This document shows positions 19,726-28,692 of a stretch of 64,000 nt of DNA, one piece after another (the stretch's first letter is position 1; each line of letters begins with the position of its first letter). The translations under genes were made by a program, and so were the position numbers. The notes under the pieces were generated by a model that was not told the DNA's origin, made no database searches, and saw only the letters and a list, made by a program, of their open reading frames with translations. Source of the DNA: Chloroflexota bacterium (GTDB lineage Bacteria > Chloroflexota > Anaerolineae > Anaerolineales > Villigracilaceae); contig JABFGC010000002.1 of assembly GCA_013112685.1 (NCBI GenBank), positions 1,250,902-1,314,901 of the forward strand, in the 5' to 3' direction.

Positions 19726-21059
19726 ACGCGCCTTTCTCGTCGGCGTGGAAATCCACGGCAGGGAACAAATCCTCTCGCTCGAAGATTCGCTCACGGAACT
19801 CGCCCTGCTGGCAGATACCGCCGGTGTGATCGTGGTCGGTGAGTTGACCCAAAAACTTGCGCATCCGCACGTCGAAACCTACATCGGTCCCGGCAAGGTG
19901 GAGGAACTCAAAGCGCTCGCCGAAGAGACGCTCGCCGAAGTGGTGATCTTCGACGACGAACTCAATCCCCGCCACCAGCGCGAACTGGAGAAGGCGCTGG
20001 GAAGGAGCATCCGCGTCATTGACCGGACCGCGCTGATCCTGGACATCTTCGCCCAGCACGCCAACACCAAAGAGGGCATGCTGCAAGTGGAACTCGCCCA
20101 GTACGAGTACAACCTGCCGCGCCTCACCCGCGCCTGGACGCACCTCGAACGTCAGGCGGGCGGCGGCGGCGGACGCGCCGGTTCCACCGGCGGAGTCGGC
20201 TTGCGCGGGCCCCGGCGAGACCCAGCTGGAAGTGGACCGCCGCACCATCCGCAAGCGCATCGCCCACATCAAAGGCGAACTCGAAAAAGTGGAAGCGCAC
20301 CGCCTGAGATACCGCTCCCAGCGCAAGCGCTCGCGCATCCCGATCGTGGCGCTGGTTGGGTACACCAACGCGGGCAAGTCCACGCTGTTGAACCGACTCG
20401 CCAAAGCGGATGTGTACGTGGCAGACCAGTTGTTCGCCACGCTCGACCCCACCACCCGCCGCGTTCAACTGCCCGGCGACAACCTGGCGCTGTTCACCGA
20501 TACGGTCGGGTTCATTCAAAAATTGCCCACCACGCTCGTGGCGGCGTTCCACGCCACGCTCGAAGAGATCGCCGAAGCCGACCTGTTGCTGCACGTGGTG
20601 GATATTTCCCATCCCAACGCGCTGGGGCAATTCAAAGCCGTGCAGGAAACGCTGGAGGAAATCGGCGCGAGCCACATCCCGATGGTCACAGCCTTGAACA
20701 AAATGGACCTCCTGAAGAACCCCGAAAACGCCCGCAAAACCCTGCAGGACTTCCCCAAATCCGTCGTCATGTCCGCGCTGACCGGCTCCGGCATCGAAGA
20801 CCTGCTCGCGCTGGTTCAGGAGGAACTGTTCGAAGCCTTCGTGCAGGTCAACGTGCGCCTGCCCTACAAGGAAGGCGCGTTGATCTCCCTCTTCCACGAA
20901 CTCGGGCAGGTCGAGCGCGTGGAACACGAGCGCGGCGGCGTGCAAATGCAGGGACGCATCCCCGGCAGGCTGCTGGCGCAATTCTCCCCCTGGCAGGCAA
21001 AACCCAACGGACGAAACGGCGTCAACGAAGCCGAAGAAGCGGGCTTGGAGGAAGCATGA
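19685..21059 (+). CDS. hflX: Ribosome-associated GTPase HflX
   Basis: About 457 residues after removing one extra C near 20213. The N-terminal domain has VGELTQKL and [11 protein letters not shown]; the glycine-rich linker reads [20 protein letters not shown], then QLEVDRR. GTPase motifs are G1 [11 protein letters not shown]2 [10 protein letters not shown]3 DTVGFIQ and G4 NKMD. HflX splits stalled or hibernating ribosomes. GTG 19685 is the best start, giving VAKKIPHP; it lies inside the upstream kinase gene. It overlaps the next small gene by 4 bp. Confidence 0.95.
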
Positions 21060-21259
21060 TCTCAAGACTGCTCGATTTTCTTTCCGAGTACCTCGCCCAC
21101 CGTAAAGGTCTTCTGCCCATCATCGGGCTGGCGCTCATCGTGGTAAACCTGCTCCTCCAATTCCTTCTGCCCGGCAGCCTGCTCACGGTCAGCAATCTTT
21201 TTCTGCACATCGGTTTGATCATCGCCATCTTCGGGTTGATGCTGGCTTGGGCGTTGTAA
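21056..21259 (+). CDS. Small membrane protein
   Basis: 67 residues with two hydrophobic helices: [19 protein letters not shown] and [20 protein letters not shown]. It overlaps hflX by ATGA and precedes the pseudokinase gene by 14 bp. I do not recognise a named family. The N-terminus ([16 protein letters not shown]) is amphipathic. Confidence 0.75.
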   Translation: MISRLLDFLSEYLAHRKGLLPIIGLALIVVNLLLQFLLPGSLLTVSNLFLHIGLIIAIFGLMLAWAL

Positions 21260-21273
21260 CGTGAACGGGCGCC

Positions 21274-23259
21274 ATGTCCCCTGCGATCATTGGGAAGACG
21301 CTGCTAAACCAATATCACGTCGAGGAATTTGTCGCGCAAACCCCGCTGGGCGAACTCCACCGCGCCGTTGACGAACGCAGCAACAAACGCGTTGCCGTCA
21401 CGCTCCTGCCCGAAGCCGTCGCCAAAGACATCGAAGCCGTCAAGGAACTCGAAAGCAAGTCCGGCAGGCTACAAGCCATCTCCCACCCCAATCTAAGCAA
21501 ATACCTGGGTCTTTTCCAAACACCCACGCTGGCATTTCTCGTCGAAGAATGGGTGGATGGTCCATCGCTGAAGGATGTCCTCGCCAAAGCGCCGGTCAAT
21601 GCGGGGGAAGCCCTGATCTATGCAAAAGCGCTTTGCGGCGCGCTCGAAGCGCTCCACAAACAAAACTTCCTGCACCTCAACCTCGCGCCCGAACTGATTC
21701 GCATCAACCAGCGCGGCGAAATCGTCCTCGGCGGCGCGGCGAACGCGCATCCCACCGGCAAAGAGTCCATCCTCAAACTGGGAAAATATCCGCCCCGCTA
21801 CGCCTCGCCGGAGCAAATTCAGGGGCAGCCCCTCACACCGGCGGCGGATATGTATTCGCTCACCGTCCTCCTTTACGAACTCGTCACTGCCTGCTGGATC
21901 AACGGCAGGCAGCCGCCGAAAACAATCGAAGCGATTCGCCGGGCGCAGGTTGAAACCACGCCGCCCGCTCCCGCCACTCTCAACAAAGAAGTTCCCGACC
22001 ATTTCTCGCGGATGATTCTCTGGGCGCTTCGCAAAAACACGGAGGAGCGGCTCAAGACCACCACCGAACTGCTCTCTTCGCTTGCGCTCGCCGCACGGGT
22101 TCCGGTGGATGAAATTCCGCTTCGGGCTGACCCGATACCTGCTCCTGTGACGGGAGCGATCCTGCGCGAGTGGGAGTTCCTGCCGCCCCTCAAGACCAAC
22201 ATCATCCTCAACGACGCCGCGCCTTTGGAGGAGCGTCTCGCCACGATTGCGTCTGCGCCGAAAAAGAGACAAGCGCGCATTGGCTTTGTTCCCATCCTCC
22301 TCCTTTTGCTCATCGGCGGATTCCTCTCCCTTTTTTGGTTCGTCCGCCCGGCGGTGGAGGTTCCCATCCCGACGCCGATTCAATTCACCCCGTTCGCCGC
22401 GGACTACACTCCCCCACCCACGCCCTCGTCCACGCCCAAGCCCGTTGACCCGCACGGCGGCAGGATCGTCTTCACCTGCACGCGGGGGGACTACAACCAG
22501 CTGTGCATGATCAACCGCGACGGCACAGAACTGACGCAGGTCACCGACATGACCGCCAGCAACTACTACCCGGTCTTCACGCCGGACGGCAGTTCGATCC
22601 TTTTCGCCTCCAACCGCAATGGACCGTTCGATCTCTTTCTTCTGAACTTCAAAGAACGGCAGGTTTTCCAAATCACAGAAAACGTCGGCAACGTCATCTC
22701 GCCGGATTATTCGCCGGATGGACGTTTCATCGTCTTTGCGAACCGCGTCGGCGAAGGTCCCACCGCAATCTGGATGGTCAACGCGGACGGGCTAAACCCG
22801 CGCCTGGTGTACACGGGGGCGAACGACATTGTTGCGGTGGCGTGGTCGCCGGACGGGGAAAGAATCGCCTACGCCATGGCGGACGACCTTCCGCAGGAAT
22901 ATCAGGTCTACACCATGGACGCAAACGGCAGGAATCATCTCAAAATCTCGCAGGGTTTGCAGGGCATCGGCGGCAGCGTGGATTGGTCGCGCGACGGGTT
23001 GTACCTGCTGGTTCACGCCGGCCCGTTCGGCGATAAAGACATCTTCCGCATCGAGGCTGCCACCGGCAACTTCACCCAACTGACCGACGGCGGAAACAAC
23101 GCAGGCGCATCCTATTCGCCGGACGGACAATTCATCGTCTTCAACTCGCTGCGGAACGACGATCAAGCCGATCTTTACATCATGCGTGCAGATGGGAGCG
23201 CCCAAACCCAATTGACCAACGACCCCGAACCGGATTGGGGCGCGAAGTGGATTGAGTGA
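21274..23259 (+). CDS. Pseudokinase-transmembrane-PD40 beta-propeller protein
   Basis: 661 residues. Residues 1-270 have the fold of a PknB-type Ser/Thr kinase but lack its catalytic residues: the VAIK lysine is replaced (RVAVTLL), HRDLKPEN reads HLNLAPEL, and DFG is replaced by GGA. The glycine-rich loop is also weak. Late kinase features (RYASPEQIQGQPLTPAADMYSL) are well kept. One membrane helix (IGFVPILLLLLIGGFLSLFW) and a Pro/Thr linker follow. The C-terminal part has about six PD40/TolB-like blades (YSPDGRFIVF, WSPDGERIAY, YSPDGQFIVF). It probably has an extracytoplasmic propeller sensor and a cytoplasmic binding-only kinase domain. Confidence 0.9.
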   Translation: MSPAIIGKTLLNQYHVEEFVAQTPLGELHRAVDERSNKRVAVTLLPEAVAKDIEAVKELESKSGRLQAISHPNLSKYLGLFQTPTLAFLVEEWVDGPSLKDVLAKAPVNAGEALIYAKALCGALEALHKQNFLHLNLAPELIRINQRGEIVLGGAANAHPTGKESILKLGKYPPRYASPEQIQGQPLTPAADMYSLTVLLYELVTACWINGRQPPKTIEAIRRAQVETTPPAPATLNKEVPDHFSRMILWALRKNTEERLKTTTELLSSLALAARVPVDEIPLRADPIPAPVTGAILREWEFLPPLKTNIILNDAAPLEERLATIASAPKKRQARIGFVPILLLLLIGGFLSLFWFVRPAVEVPIPTPIQFTPFAADYTPPPTPSSTPKPVDPHGGRIVFTCTRGDYNQLCMINRDGTELTQVTDMTASNYYPVFTPDGSSILFASNRNGPFDLFLLNFKERQVFQITENVGNVISPDYSPDGRFIVFANRVGEGPTAIWMVNADGLNPRLVYTGANDIVAVAWSPDGERIAYAMADDLPQEYQVYTMDANGRNHLKISQGLQGIGGSVDWSRDGLYLLVHAGPFGDKDIFRIEAATGNFTQLTDGGNNAGASYSPDGQFIVFNSLRNDDQADLYIMRADGSAQTQLTNDPEPDWGAKWIE

Positions 23260-23613
23260 GGGGGAAGGGGGAAGGAGGAAGGATGAAGGTGGAAAGTGAG
23301 AGGGAAAGGCTTGGGGCGAAGGAGCGGTTCGATGGATGGAGGCAGGCTTGGGCGGAGTCCGAGGCGGAAGCCGTCCGCTGGAATCGGCGTGATAATTTTG
23401 CAGTCAAGTTTGTTTTGAAGGTTAATTTATGAATTGCAGGGGGATTTGCAATAAAAAATCAACAGCGTGACGAAAATAATCTGCACGGCTTAAAACCTTT
23501 ACATGCAGGGCGTTTGATGTATGATTGACGGCATCAATGGCGTTTTTCGCGGCTCGTCCACCGCGGGAGGCGCTGTTCATCTTTAATCCACAAAACGAAA
23601 GGTGATTATATGA
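23260..23613. other. Intergenic region with a polypurine tract
   Basis: Bases 23260-23321 on + are almost all A or G. The rest holds no gene that I can support. AAAGGTGA at about 23599-23606 is the ribosome-binding site of the SET-domain gene. Confidence 0.5.
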
Positions 23614-24201
23614 ATGTCCAAGCATCCAAGTTCCTATCTGTCTTCTAAGGTGGAGGGCCGCCTGAAAGCCGATAAAAGCGGGAACAGCATTTTCGCCGTC
23701 AGACCCATCAAGAAGGGCGAGTTGATTGCTGTTTTCGGCGGCGTTGTATATGAATGGGAGACCTTTATCCACCTCCCCGAACGCGAGCGCAGTCTTTGCA
23801 TCCAGGTCGAAGATCGTCATTTCCTGGTGCCGCGCCCGATTGGCGAGGGAGATTATGTCAATCACTCGTGCAACCCGAATGCAGGTCTTTCGGGCCAGAT
23901 TGGACTGGTTGCAATGCGCGACATCCAAATCGGCGAGGAAGTATGTTTCGACTACGCCATGAGCGATACGATGGCGTACGACGAATTCGATTGTCTGTGC
24001 GGCGCGGTCAATTGCCGCGGCAAGGTGACAGGCAGCGACTGGAGACGCCCCGAACTCCAGAAGCGCTACGCGGGTTATTTTGCGCCGCACGTCCAGCGCA
24101 AGATTGACGCGCTCAAAGCGGAGCGCCGCGCATTCGAGCGCGCGATGCGCGAGAAGACCTATGCCGGGAAGGTCGCCGCGCCGGGTGTGGCGTTTAAGTA
24201 A
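23614..24201 (+). CDS. SET-domain protein (putative protein lysine methyltransferase)
   Basis: 195 residues. It shows the SET signatures: an N-terminal G-N-S-I-F-A segment with PIKKGELI; YVNHSCNPNA, the SAM-binding pseudoknot; GEEVCFDYAMSD with the catalytic Tyr region; and a Cys-rich post-SET CLCGAVNCRG. The post-SET motif usually binds zinc. The start is supported by AAAGGTGA eight bases upstream. Bacterial SET proteins exist but have few known substrates. The next gene on the same strand is HU-like, and a basic nucleoid protein would be a plausible target. That link is inference from position only. The C-terminal 40 residues are a charged helix. Confidence 0.9.
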   Translation: MSKHPSSYLSSKVEGRLKADKSGNSIFAVRPIKKGELIAVFGGVVYEWETFIHLPERERSLCIQVEDRHFLVPRPIGEGDYVNHSCNPNAGLSGQIGLVAMRDIQIGEEVCFDYAMSDTMAYDEFDCLCGAVNCRGKVTGSDWRRPELQKRYAGYFAPHVQRKIDALKAERRAFERAMREKTYAGKVAAPGVAFK

Positions 24202-24218
24202 TTGGTAATTGGTAATTG

Positions 24219-24248
24219 AAGAGCCTTGCAGAAGATCGCAGGGCTTTT
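24219..24248 (+). terminator. Terminator after the SET-domain gene
   Basis: GAGCCTTGC and GCAGGGCT form an imperfect stem with a short loop, followed by TTTTAT. It lies 18 bp after the stop codon. Confidence 0.5.
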
Positions 24249-24421
24249 ATGTTTAATGGCTCTCCCGTAATTAACGGGAAGGCGCCTAACCACAAAGGTC
24301 ACCAAGTACACAAAGAAGGGAAAAGGCGTCAACTTTACAGGCGTTTTTCCTTCGTGATCGTCGTGTCTTAGTGTTTAAAATTGTTTTCCCGTTAAAAACG
24401 GTAGAACCTGTTTAATTTTTT

Positions 24422-24510
24422 AACTCATGTTACGCAGTTCCATCTCCCTCACCCCTTCACCCCTCTCCCAGTGGGAGAGGGGACGGGGGCGAGGGTGCGC
24501 AAGGTGAGTT
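24422..24510. repeat. Palindromic element with AACTCA ends and CCCTCTCCC core
   Basis: The left end AACTCATGTTACGC is an imperfect inverted match of the right end GCGCAAGGTGAGTT (10 of 14). The core carries the palindrome CCCTCTCCCAGTGGGAGAGG. The element is largely the reverse complement of the one at 41388-41475. Before it, 24249-24421 hold no gene, only ACCACAAAGG-type repeat remnants. Confidence 0.7.
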
Positions 24511-24570
24511 TTTATAACGAACGTGGAATAATAAAGAGACAACGACCTTCGATTTGATTCGGTTCCTTGT

Positions 24571-24576
24571 TATAAT
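24571..24576 (+). promoter_or_regulatory. -10 element of the HU-like gene
   Basis: A perfect TATAAT 80 bp before the ATG. TTCGAT 17 bp upstream is a weak -35. The leader of about 70 bases ends with a strong TAGGAGG. Confidence 0.5.
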
Positions 24577-24655
24577 TATTGCAACGTGGGGTTCGCTCGA
24601 CGTAGAGAAAGCTCCCCGTAAAACCAACCTTATTTCATTTGCTTAGGAGGCAAAA

Positions 24656-25060
24656 ATGACAGTGAAATTCAACGTTGTGGAGCGCGGAAATCCTTCCAAT
24701 CGTGAAGCGCCCAAGAAGTTCTACGCTTCGGTCGTCTCGACGGGACGCAAAACACTGCGCCAGATGGCAGGGCGCATATCGGAGATCTCCACCGTCTCCC
24801 CCGCCGATACGGTGGCGGTGATCGAAGCCTTTTTGATGACCATTCCGCAGGAACTGGCGGAAGGCAATGTGGTGGAATTGGGCGATTTCGGCAATTTCTG
24901 GCTGAAAGCCAACTCGGAAGGCTCGGATACCGCCGAGGACGTGCGGGCGGGCAATATCACCAACCTCCTCCCGCGCTTCAACCCCGGCAAGGAGTTCAAG
25001 AAGATCCTGGCAACGGTGGAATTCGAAAAAGGCGGTTTGGTGAATAACGAAGAAGATTAA
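24656..25060 (+). CDS. HU-family DNA-binding protein (HU-HIG-like)
   Basis: 134 residues. The pattern KKFYASVVSTGRKTLRQMAGRISEISTVSPADTVAVIEAFL followed by LAEGNVVELGDFGNFWLK is the HU/IHF fold. A C-terminal segment with FNPGKEFKKIL matches the HU-HIG subgroup. Such proteins bend or coat DNA. The start is clear (TAGGAGG six bases before the ATG). The C-terminus is acidic (GGLVNNEED). It stands alone with its own promoter and is followed by palindromic repeats. Confidence 0.88.
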   Translation: MTVKFNVVERGNPSNREAPKKFYASVVSTGRKTLRQMAGRISEISTVSPADTVAVIEAFLMTIPQELAEGNVVELGDFGNFWLKANSEGSDTAEDVRAGNITNLLPRFNPGKEFKKILATVEFEKGGLVNNEED

Positions 25061-25073
25061 TCCCAGCATTAAG

Positions 25074-25107
25074 ACCTGACAGGTTTCCAAAACCTGTCAG
25101 GTCTGCC
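25074..25107. repeat. GACCTGACAGGTTT palindrome, copy 1
   Basis: GACCTGACAGGTTT and AAACCTGTCAGGTC form a near-perfect hairpin just after the HU-like gene, so it may also terminate transcription. A second copy lies at 30863-30898, and half-sites occur in the hsdS-tail region. The downstream sequence to 25200 carries further short inverted repeats based on CCTCTCTAGAGAGG and TCTAGACTCGTTTGA. Confidence 0.7.
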
Positions 25108-25239
25108 TTTAAAACCTCTCTAGAGAGGTTTTAAATCGTGTCTAGACTCGTTTGAGATCCTCTCTAGACTCGTTTGAAATCCTTCCTTGAGAGGATTCAA
25201 ATCTTCCAAGAGGGACAAAAAGGGCAATACAGCATTTGC

Positions 25240-25245
25240 TATAAT
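25240..25245 (+). promoter_or_regulatory. -10 element of the restriction-modification genes
   Basis: TATAAT 48 bp before ATG 25293. The leader ends with TGGAGGAG, a strong ribosome-binding site. No good -35 is visible. Confidence 0.5.
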
Positions 25246-25292
25246 AGCAGCATCCAAGTAGTCCAAGATTTTTTTGCTTTTGGAGGAGTACC

Positions 25293-27230
25293 ATGCCCAC
25301 TTACCTAGAACGCGCGATCAAAGACGGACACGCCAGAAAGACCGGCGAAGGCAAAAATGAAAAGATTACCTATGTTGCCATCAATCACACGGAAAAATAC
25401 AGCGACCCGGAGGAAAAGGTACGCGCCGAGTTTTGGGCTGAGTTGATTTATCGCTACGGATACGAGCCGGATTGCATCGGCGTTGAAATCGTCGTACCTG
25501 ACCGCACTCCTTTAGACCGCGCGGATTTGGTCATTTTCAAAGATAACACCCGAAAGCAGCCATATGCAGTCATCGAGTGTAAGAAGGACGGGATTTCAGA
25601 TGCAGAATTCGATCAGGCAGTTGAACAAGCCTGTGGGAACGGGACATGGGCTAAATTCAGAGCCAGTTATGTCATGGTAGTGGCAGGCTCCACCCGCCGC
25701 GCTTTTGACTTTACAGGTAAATATGGTGTATTGGAGCGCGAACAAAATATCATTGCCGATATTCCAATGCAATATGGAAAGCCGGAAGAGTTCAAATATG
25801 TAAAAGGCGGCGCATTGGATATTAAGGCGGTCAGCAAGGAAGAGTTAATTTCCGCCATCAAGAAATGTCATCAAACTTTGTGGGAAGGCGGCAGACGCAC
25901 CCCACCGGAAGCCTTTGGCGAACTCTCAAAGATCATCTTTGTCAAAATCAGCGACGAAAAAGGGACCAAGAAGAACGAACCCTATCAATTCCAGATCAAG
26001 ACCCATGAAAAGAGCGAAAAACTAGCGACGCGTATCAAGGCATTGTATGAAACCCAACGCCAACGCGAACCGAACGTCTTTACCGATACCATCAAAGTGG
26101 ATGATGCCGTTTTACGAACGGTCGTTTCTCACCTGGAAGGCATCAACCTGAATAAAACCGATTTGGACACAAAAGGCGTCGCTTTCGAGCAGTTCATGGA
26201 TGGTTTTTTCAAGGGCGATTTTGGGCAATACTTTACCCCGCGCGAAGTGATTGCCTTTGCCGTCGAAATGATGCGACCTTCACACGAAGAATATGTACTC
26301 GATCCGGCATGTGGTTCAGGCGGTTTTCTTTTGTACGCTTTGGACGAAGTGCGGCGGGAAGCAGATGCTTATTATGACGAAGGGTCCAATGAACATTACC
26401 GCCACTGGCATGATTTTGCCAAGAACAATCTCTTTGGAATCGAACTGAACGACTCGATTGCCCGCGTTGCCAAGATGAATATGATCGTGCATGACGACGG
26501 GCATACCAACGTTATCAGTACTGATTCATTGCAGGAAATCGAAAAGATAAAAGAGGAAAACCGGGGCTTTGGTTTCAATCGCTTTGACCTAATCTTTACC
26601 AATCCCCCCTTTGGCGCGGTGGTGAAGAAAACCGAAAAGCCCTATCTGGATAAGTTCGATCTGGCATACGACTGGAAGAATGGCGCGAGAAGCGGCAAAC
26701 CCAAGACCTCTGCCAAAACCGAAATTTTATTTTTGGAACGCTGTTATCAATTCCTCAAACCGGGCGGGCGCATGGCAATTGTGCTGCCTGATGGTATTTT
26801 GACCAATTCCTCATTACAAAGCGTGCGGGATTGGCTTTTGGAACATTACCGCTTGCTGGCAGTCGTCAGCCTGCCGCAATATTCATTTTCTCATTATGGC
26901 GCGGGGGTCAAAGCCAGTTTGGTGTTTGCACAAAAGCGCGAGGCAGGCGAAACGCCCGATGATAACGAAGCCATCTTTATGGCAATTGCTGAAAACATTG
27001 GCTATGACGCTACGGGAAGAAAAACCTTCAAAGTCGTAAGCGGCAACGTGACAGGCGACGCAAAGATTGAAGTGGTGCGTTGTGACTTATTTGACATGCG
27101 CTTTGACTACCGCCGCGACCCTTCCAATCCAGATAATTGGGTGGAGACCCACAGACAGGTACTACCCGATACCGGCTTGGTTGCCGAATATCGCAAGTTT
27201 ACGGAGAATCCAGAACCTTTTTTCGCCTAA
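25293..27230 (+). CDS. N6-adenine DNA methylase fused to an N-terminal nuclease-like domain
   Basis: 645 residues. Residues 40-150 match the HsdR N-terminal nuclease fold: DRADLVIF supplies the Asp and YAVIECKKDG the ExK of a PD-(D/E)xK site. The rest is an HsdM-like methylase with SAM motif VLDPACGSGGFLL, catalytic motif NPPFG, and a preceding GQYFTPREV. This is the layout of single-chain restriction-methylation subunits of the BcgI type, which work with a separate specificity subunit. The specificity gene follows directly and no HsdR helicase gene is present. It could cut DNA itself or be a methylase with a vestigial nuclease domain. The reading frame is intact. Confidence 0.85.
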   Translation: MPTYLERAIKDGHARKTGEGKNEKITYVAINHTEKYSDPEEKVRAEFWAELIYRYGYEPDCIGVEIVVPDRTPLDRADLVIFKDNTRKQPYAVIECKKDGISDAEFDQAVEQACGNGTWAKFRASYVMVVAGSTRRAFDFTGKYGVLEREQNIIADIPMQYGKPEEFKYVKGGALDIKAVSKEELISAIKKCHQTLWEGGRRTPPEAFGELSKIIFVKISDEKGTKKNEPYQFQIKTHEKSEKLATRIKALYETQRQREPNVFTDTIKVDDAVLRTVVSHLEGINLNKTDLDTKGVAFEQFMDGFFKGDFGQYFTPREVIAFAVEMMRPSHEEYVLDPACGSGGFLLYALDEVRREADAYYDEGSNEHYRHWHDFAKNNLFGIELNDSIARVAKMNMIVHDDGHTNVISTDSLQEIEKIKEENRGFGFNRFDLIFTNPPFGAVVKKTEKPYLDKFDLAYDWKNGARSGKPKTSAKTEILFLERCYQFLKPGGRMAIVLPDGILTNSSLQSVRDWLLEHYRLLAVVSLPQYSFSHYGAGVKASLVFAQKREAGETPDDNEAIFMAIAENIGYDATGRKTFKVVSGNVTGDAKIEVVRCDLFDMRFDYRRDPSNPDNWVETHRQVLPDTGLVAEYRKFTENPEPFFA

Positions 27231-27243
27231 GCCCTGCCGCGCC

Positions 27244-27274
27244 GACTTCCGAAGTCTTGAAGACTTCGGAAGTC
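27244..27274. repeat. Palindrome between methylase and specificity genes
   Basis: GACTTCCGAAGTCTT is mirrored by GAAGACTTCGGAAGTC, a nearly perfect hairpin immediately after the methylase stop. It has no T-run, so it is more likely an inserted repeat or an mRNA-processing structure than a terminator. Confidence 0.65.
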
Positions 27275-27292
27275 TCAGCCCAATGCTTTGCG

Positions 27293-28651
27293 GTGCGTCA
27301 GGGCGAAGCAACAACAAGATTAGATTGCCAATTTCATTTACCATCTCATTATTTACTTGAAGAAAAAATTAGAAATTCAGGTTTCCCTGTTTATCAATTA
27401 GGTGATGAAGAGATAACAATTAATATTGTTGACGGCCCATTTGGCACACAACTTAAAGCTGAGGAATATCAAGAAAGTGGTATTCCTGTTATTCGGGTAT
27501 CAAATTGCCGAACTGGTGAAATACGTGATGATGGCGAATTAGTTTTCATCTCAGAAGAAAAACACCAACAATTGATTAGGAGTGAAGTTTTACCCGGCGA
27601 TGTTTTAGTTACTAAAGCAGGCGCAATTTTAGGTTATACGGCTGTATTTCCCAAAGAACTTGTCAAGGGAAATATTACCTCTCATCTTGCAGCAATGCGC
27701 TTAACAAAAAATGTTATTCCTCAATATTTAGCATGGTATTTAAGCAGTCCTGCTGGGATAAAACAAATTTACCGTTGGGGCAATAAAACTACGAGACCAG
27801 AGCTAAACACAGAGGAAGTCAGAAAAATTCTACTACCCTTGCCAGATACAAAAATTCAAAACAAACTAATCGCCGAAATGGAAATCGCCCGCGCAAAGCG
27901 ACAGTCCATGCTGGCGGAAGCGGACAGTCTGCTGGCAGGGATTGACTCCTTTGTGTTGGATGAACTGGGGTTGAAGTTACCGAAGGAAGAAAGGAGAAAT
28001 GCTTTTGCTGCCCGCTTAAAACAATTGCAAGCCGGGCAAACCATGAATCCCGATTATTTCCACCCCGAAAGAACGGAAGCAATAAAAGCGATTCGAAAGA
28101 GCTCGCCAAGATTGAGAGTAGAGCGGCTTGCCGATATTGCCGATTTTATTCGAGAGATTACGACCATTCAGGAAGCCGATAAATATCTTGGTTTGGCGAG
28201 CGTTCAAAGCAACACGGGCGAGTTAGCGCAAGTTGAAGAAACTGCCGACGGTCAATGTTTCCGCTATAAAAAGAACGATGTGATGTTTGGAAGATTGCGG
28301 CCTTATTTGAACAAAATTCGCTGCGCGGAAGAAGACGGCGTTTGCTCGACTGAATTTCATATCATTCGGGTGAAAGAAAAAGATGTTTCCCCCGAATATC
28401 TTGCGGTCGTTCTCCGCTCCCCGCTTATTTTGGCGCAAACAAAGCACATGATGACGGGCAACACTCATCCGAGATTGACGAATGAAGATGTTGTAAATTT
28501 AGTTGTGCCAATTCCAAGAGATGTGGATCAACAAAAGAAAATCGTCGCCGAATTGCAACGCCGCCGCGCCCAGGCGCGTCAACTGCGGGAGGAGGCGGAA
28601 CGTCATTGGCGGGAGGCGAAAGAGAAGTTTGAGAAGGCGTTGTTAGGGTAA
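27293..28651 (+). CDS. hsdS: Type I-like specificity subunit (HsdS)
   Basis: About 452 residues from GTG 27293; the reading frame is open further upstream, so the start is uncertain. Two target-recognition halves are separated and closed by conserved helices. The first half ends in LNTEEVRKILLPLPDTKIQNKLIAEMEIARAKRQ. The second ends in LTNEDVVNLVVPIPRDVDQQKKIVAELQRRRAQARQLREEAE. Such subunits choose the DNA sequence for the methylase and nuclease. The first half is clearly AT-rich and the second less so, which fits recombination of recognition domains. Its C-terminal tail (REAKEKFEKALLG) differs from the FKGEL tails at 12.9-15.6 kb, so it is not their parent. Confidence 0.85.
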   Translation: MRQGEATTRLDCQFHLPSHYLLEEKIRNSGFPVYQLGDEEITINIVDGPFGTQLKAEEYQESGIPVIRVSNCRTGEIRDDGELVFISEEKHQQLIRSEVLPGDVLVTKAGAILGYTAVFPKELVKGNITSHLAAMRLTKNVIPQYLAWYLSSPAGIKQIYRWGNKTTRPELNTEEVRKILLPLPDTKIQNKLIAEMEIARAKRQSMLAEADSLLAGIDSFVLDELGLKLPKEERRNAFAARLKQLQAGQTMNPDYFHPERTEAIKAIRKSSPRLRVERLADIADFIREITTIQEADKYLGLASVQSNTGELAQVEETADGQCFRYKKNDVMFGRLRPYLNKIRCAEEDGVCSTEFHIIRVKEKDVSPEYLAVVLRSPLILAQTKHMMTGNTHPRLTNEDVVNLVVPIPRDVDQQKKIVAELQRRRAQARQLREEAERHWREAKEKFEKALLG

Positions 28652-28655
28652 AAGG

Positions 28656-28691
28656 AAACTCCCGAAGTCGGCGTTACTTCGGGAGTTTTTT
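28656..28691 (+). terminator. Strong terminator after hsdS
   Basis: A 13-bp perfect stem (AAACTCCCGAAGT with ACTTCGGGAGTTT), a 7-base loop and a T6 run. Confidence 0.85.
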
Positions 28692-28692
28692 G

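Noticed and set aside
23422..24090. A 222-codon minus-strand frame opposite the SET-domain gene
   Set aside because: The plus strand has all SET motifs and a ribosome-binding site; the minus frame has neither motifs nor a site.
25081..25200. A riboswitch in the repeat-rich sequence after the HU-like gene
   Set aside because: The stems are simple palindromes without a conserved aptamer pattern, and the next gene has its own promoter further downstream.
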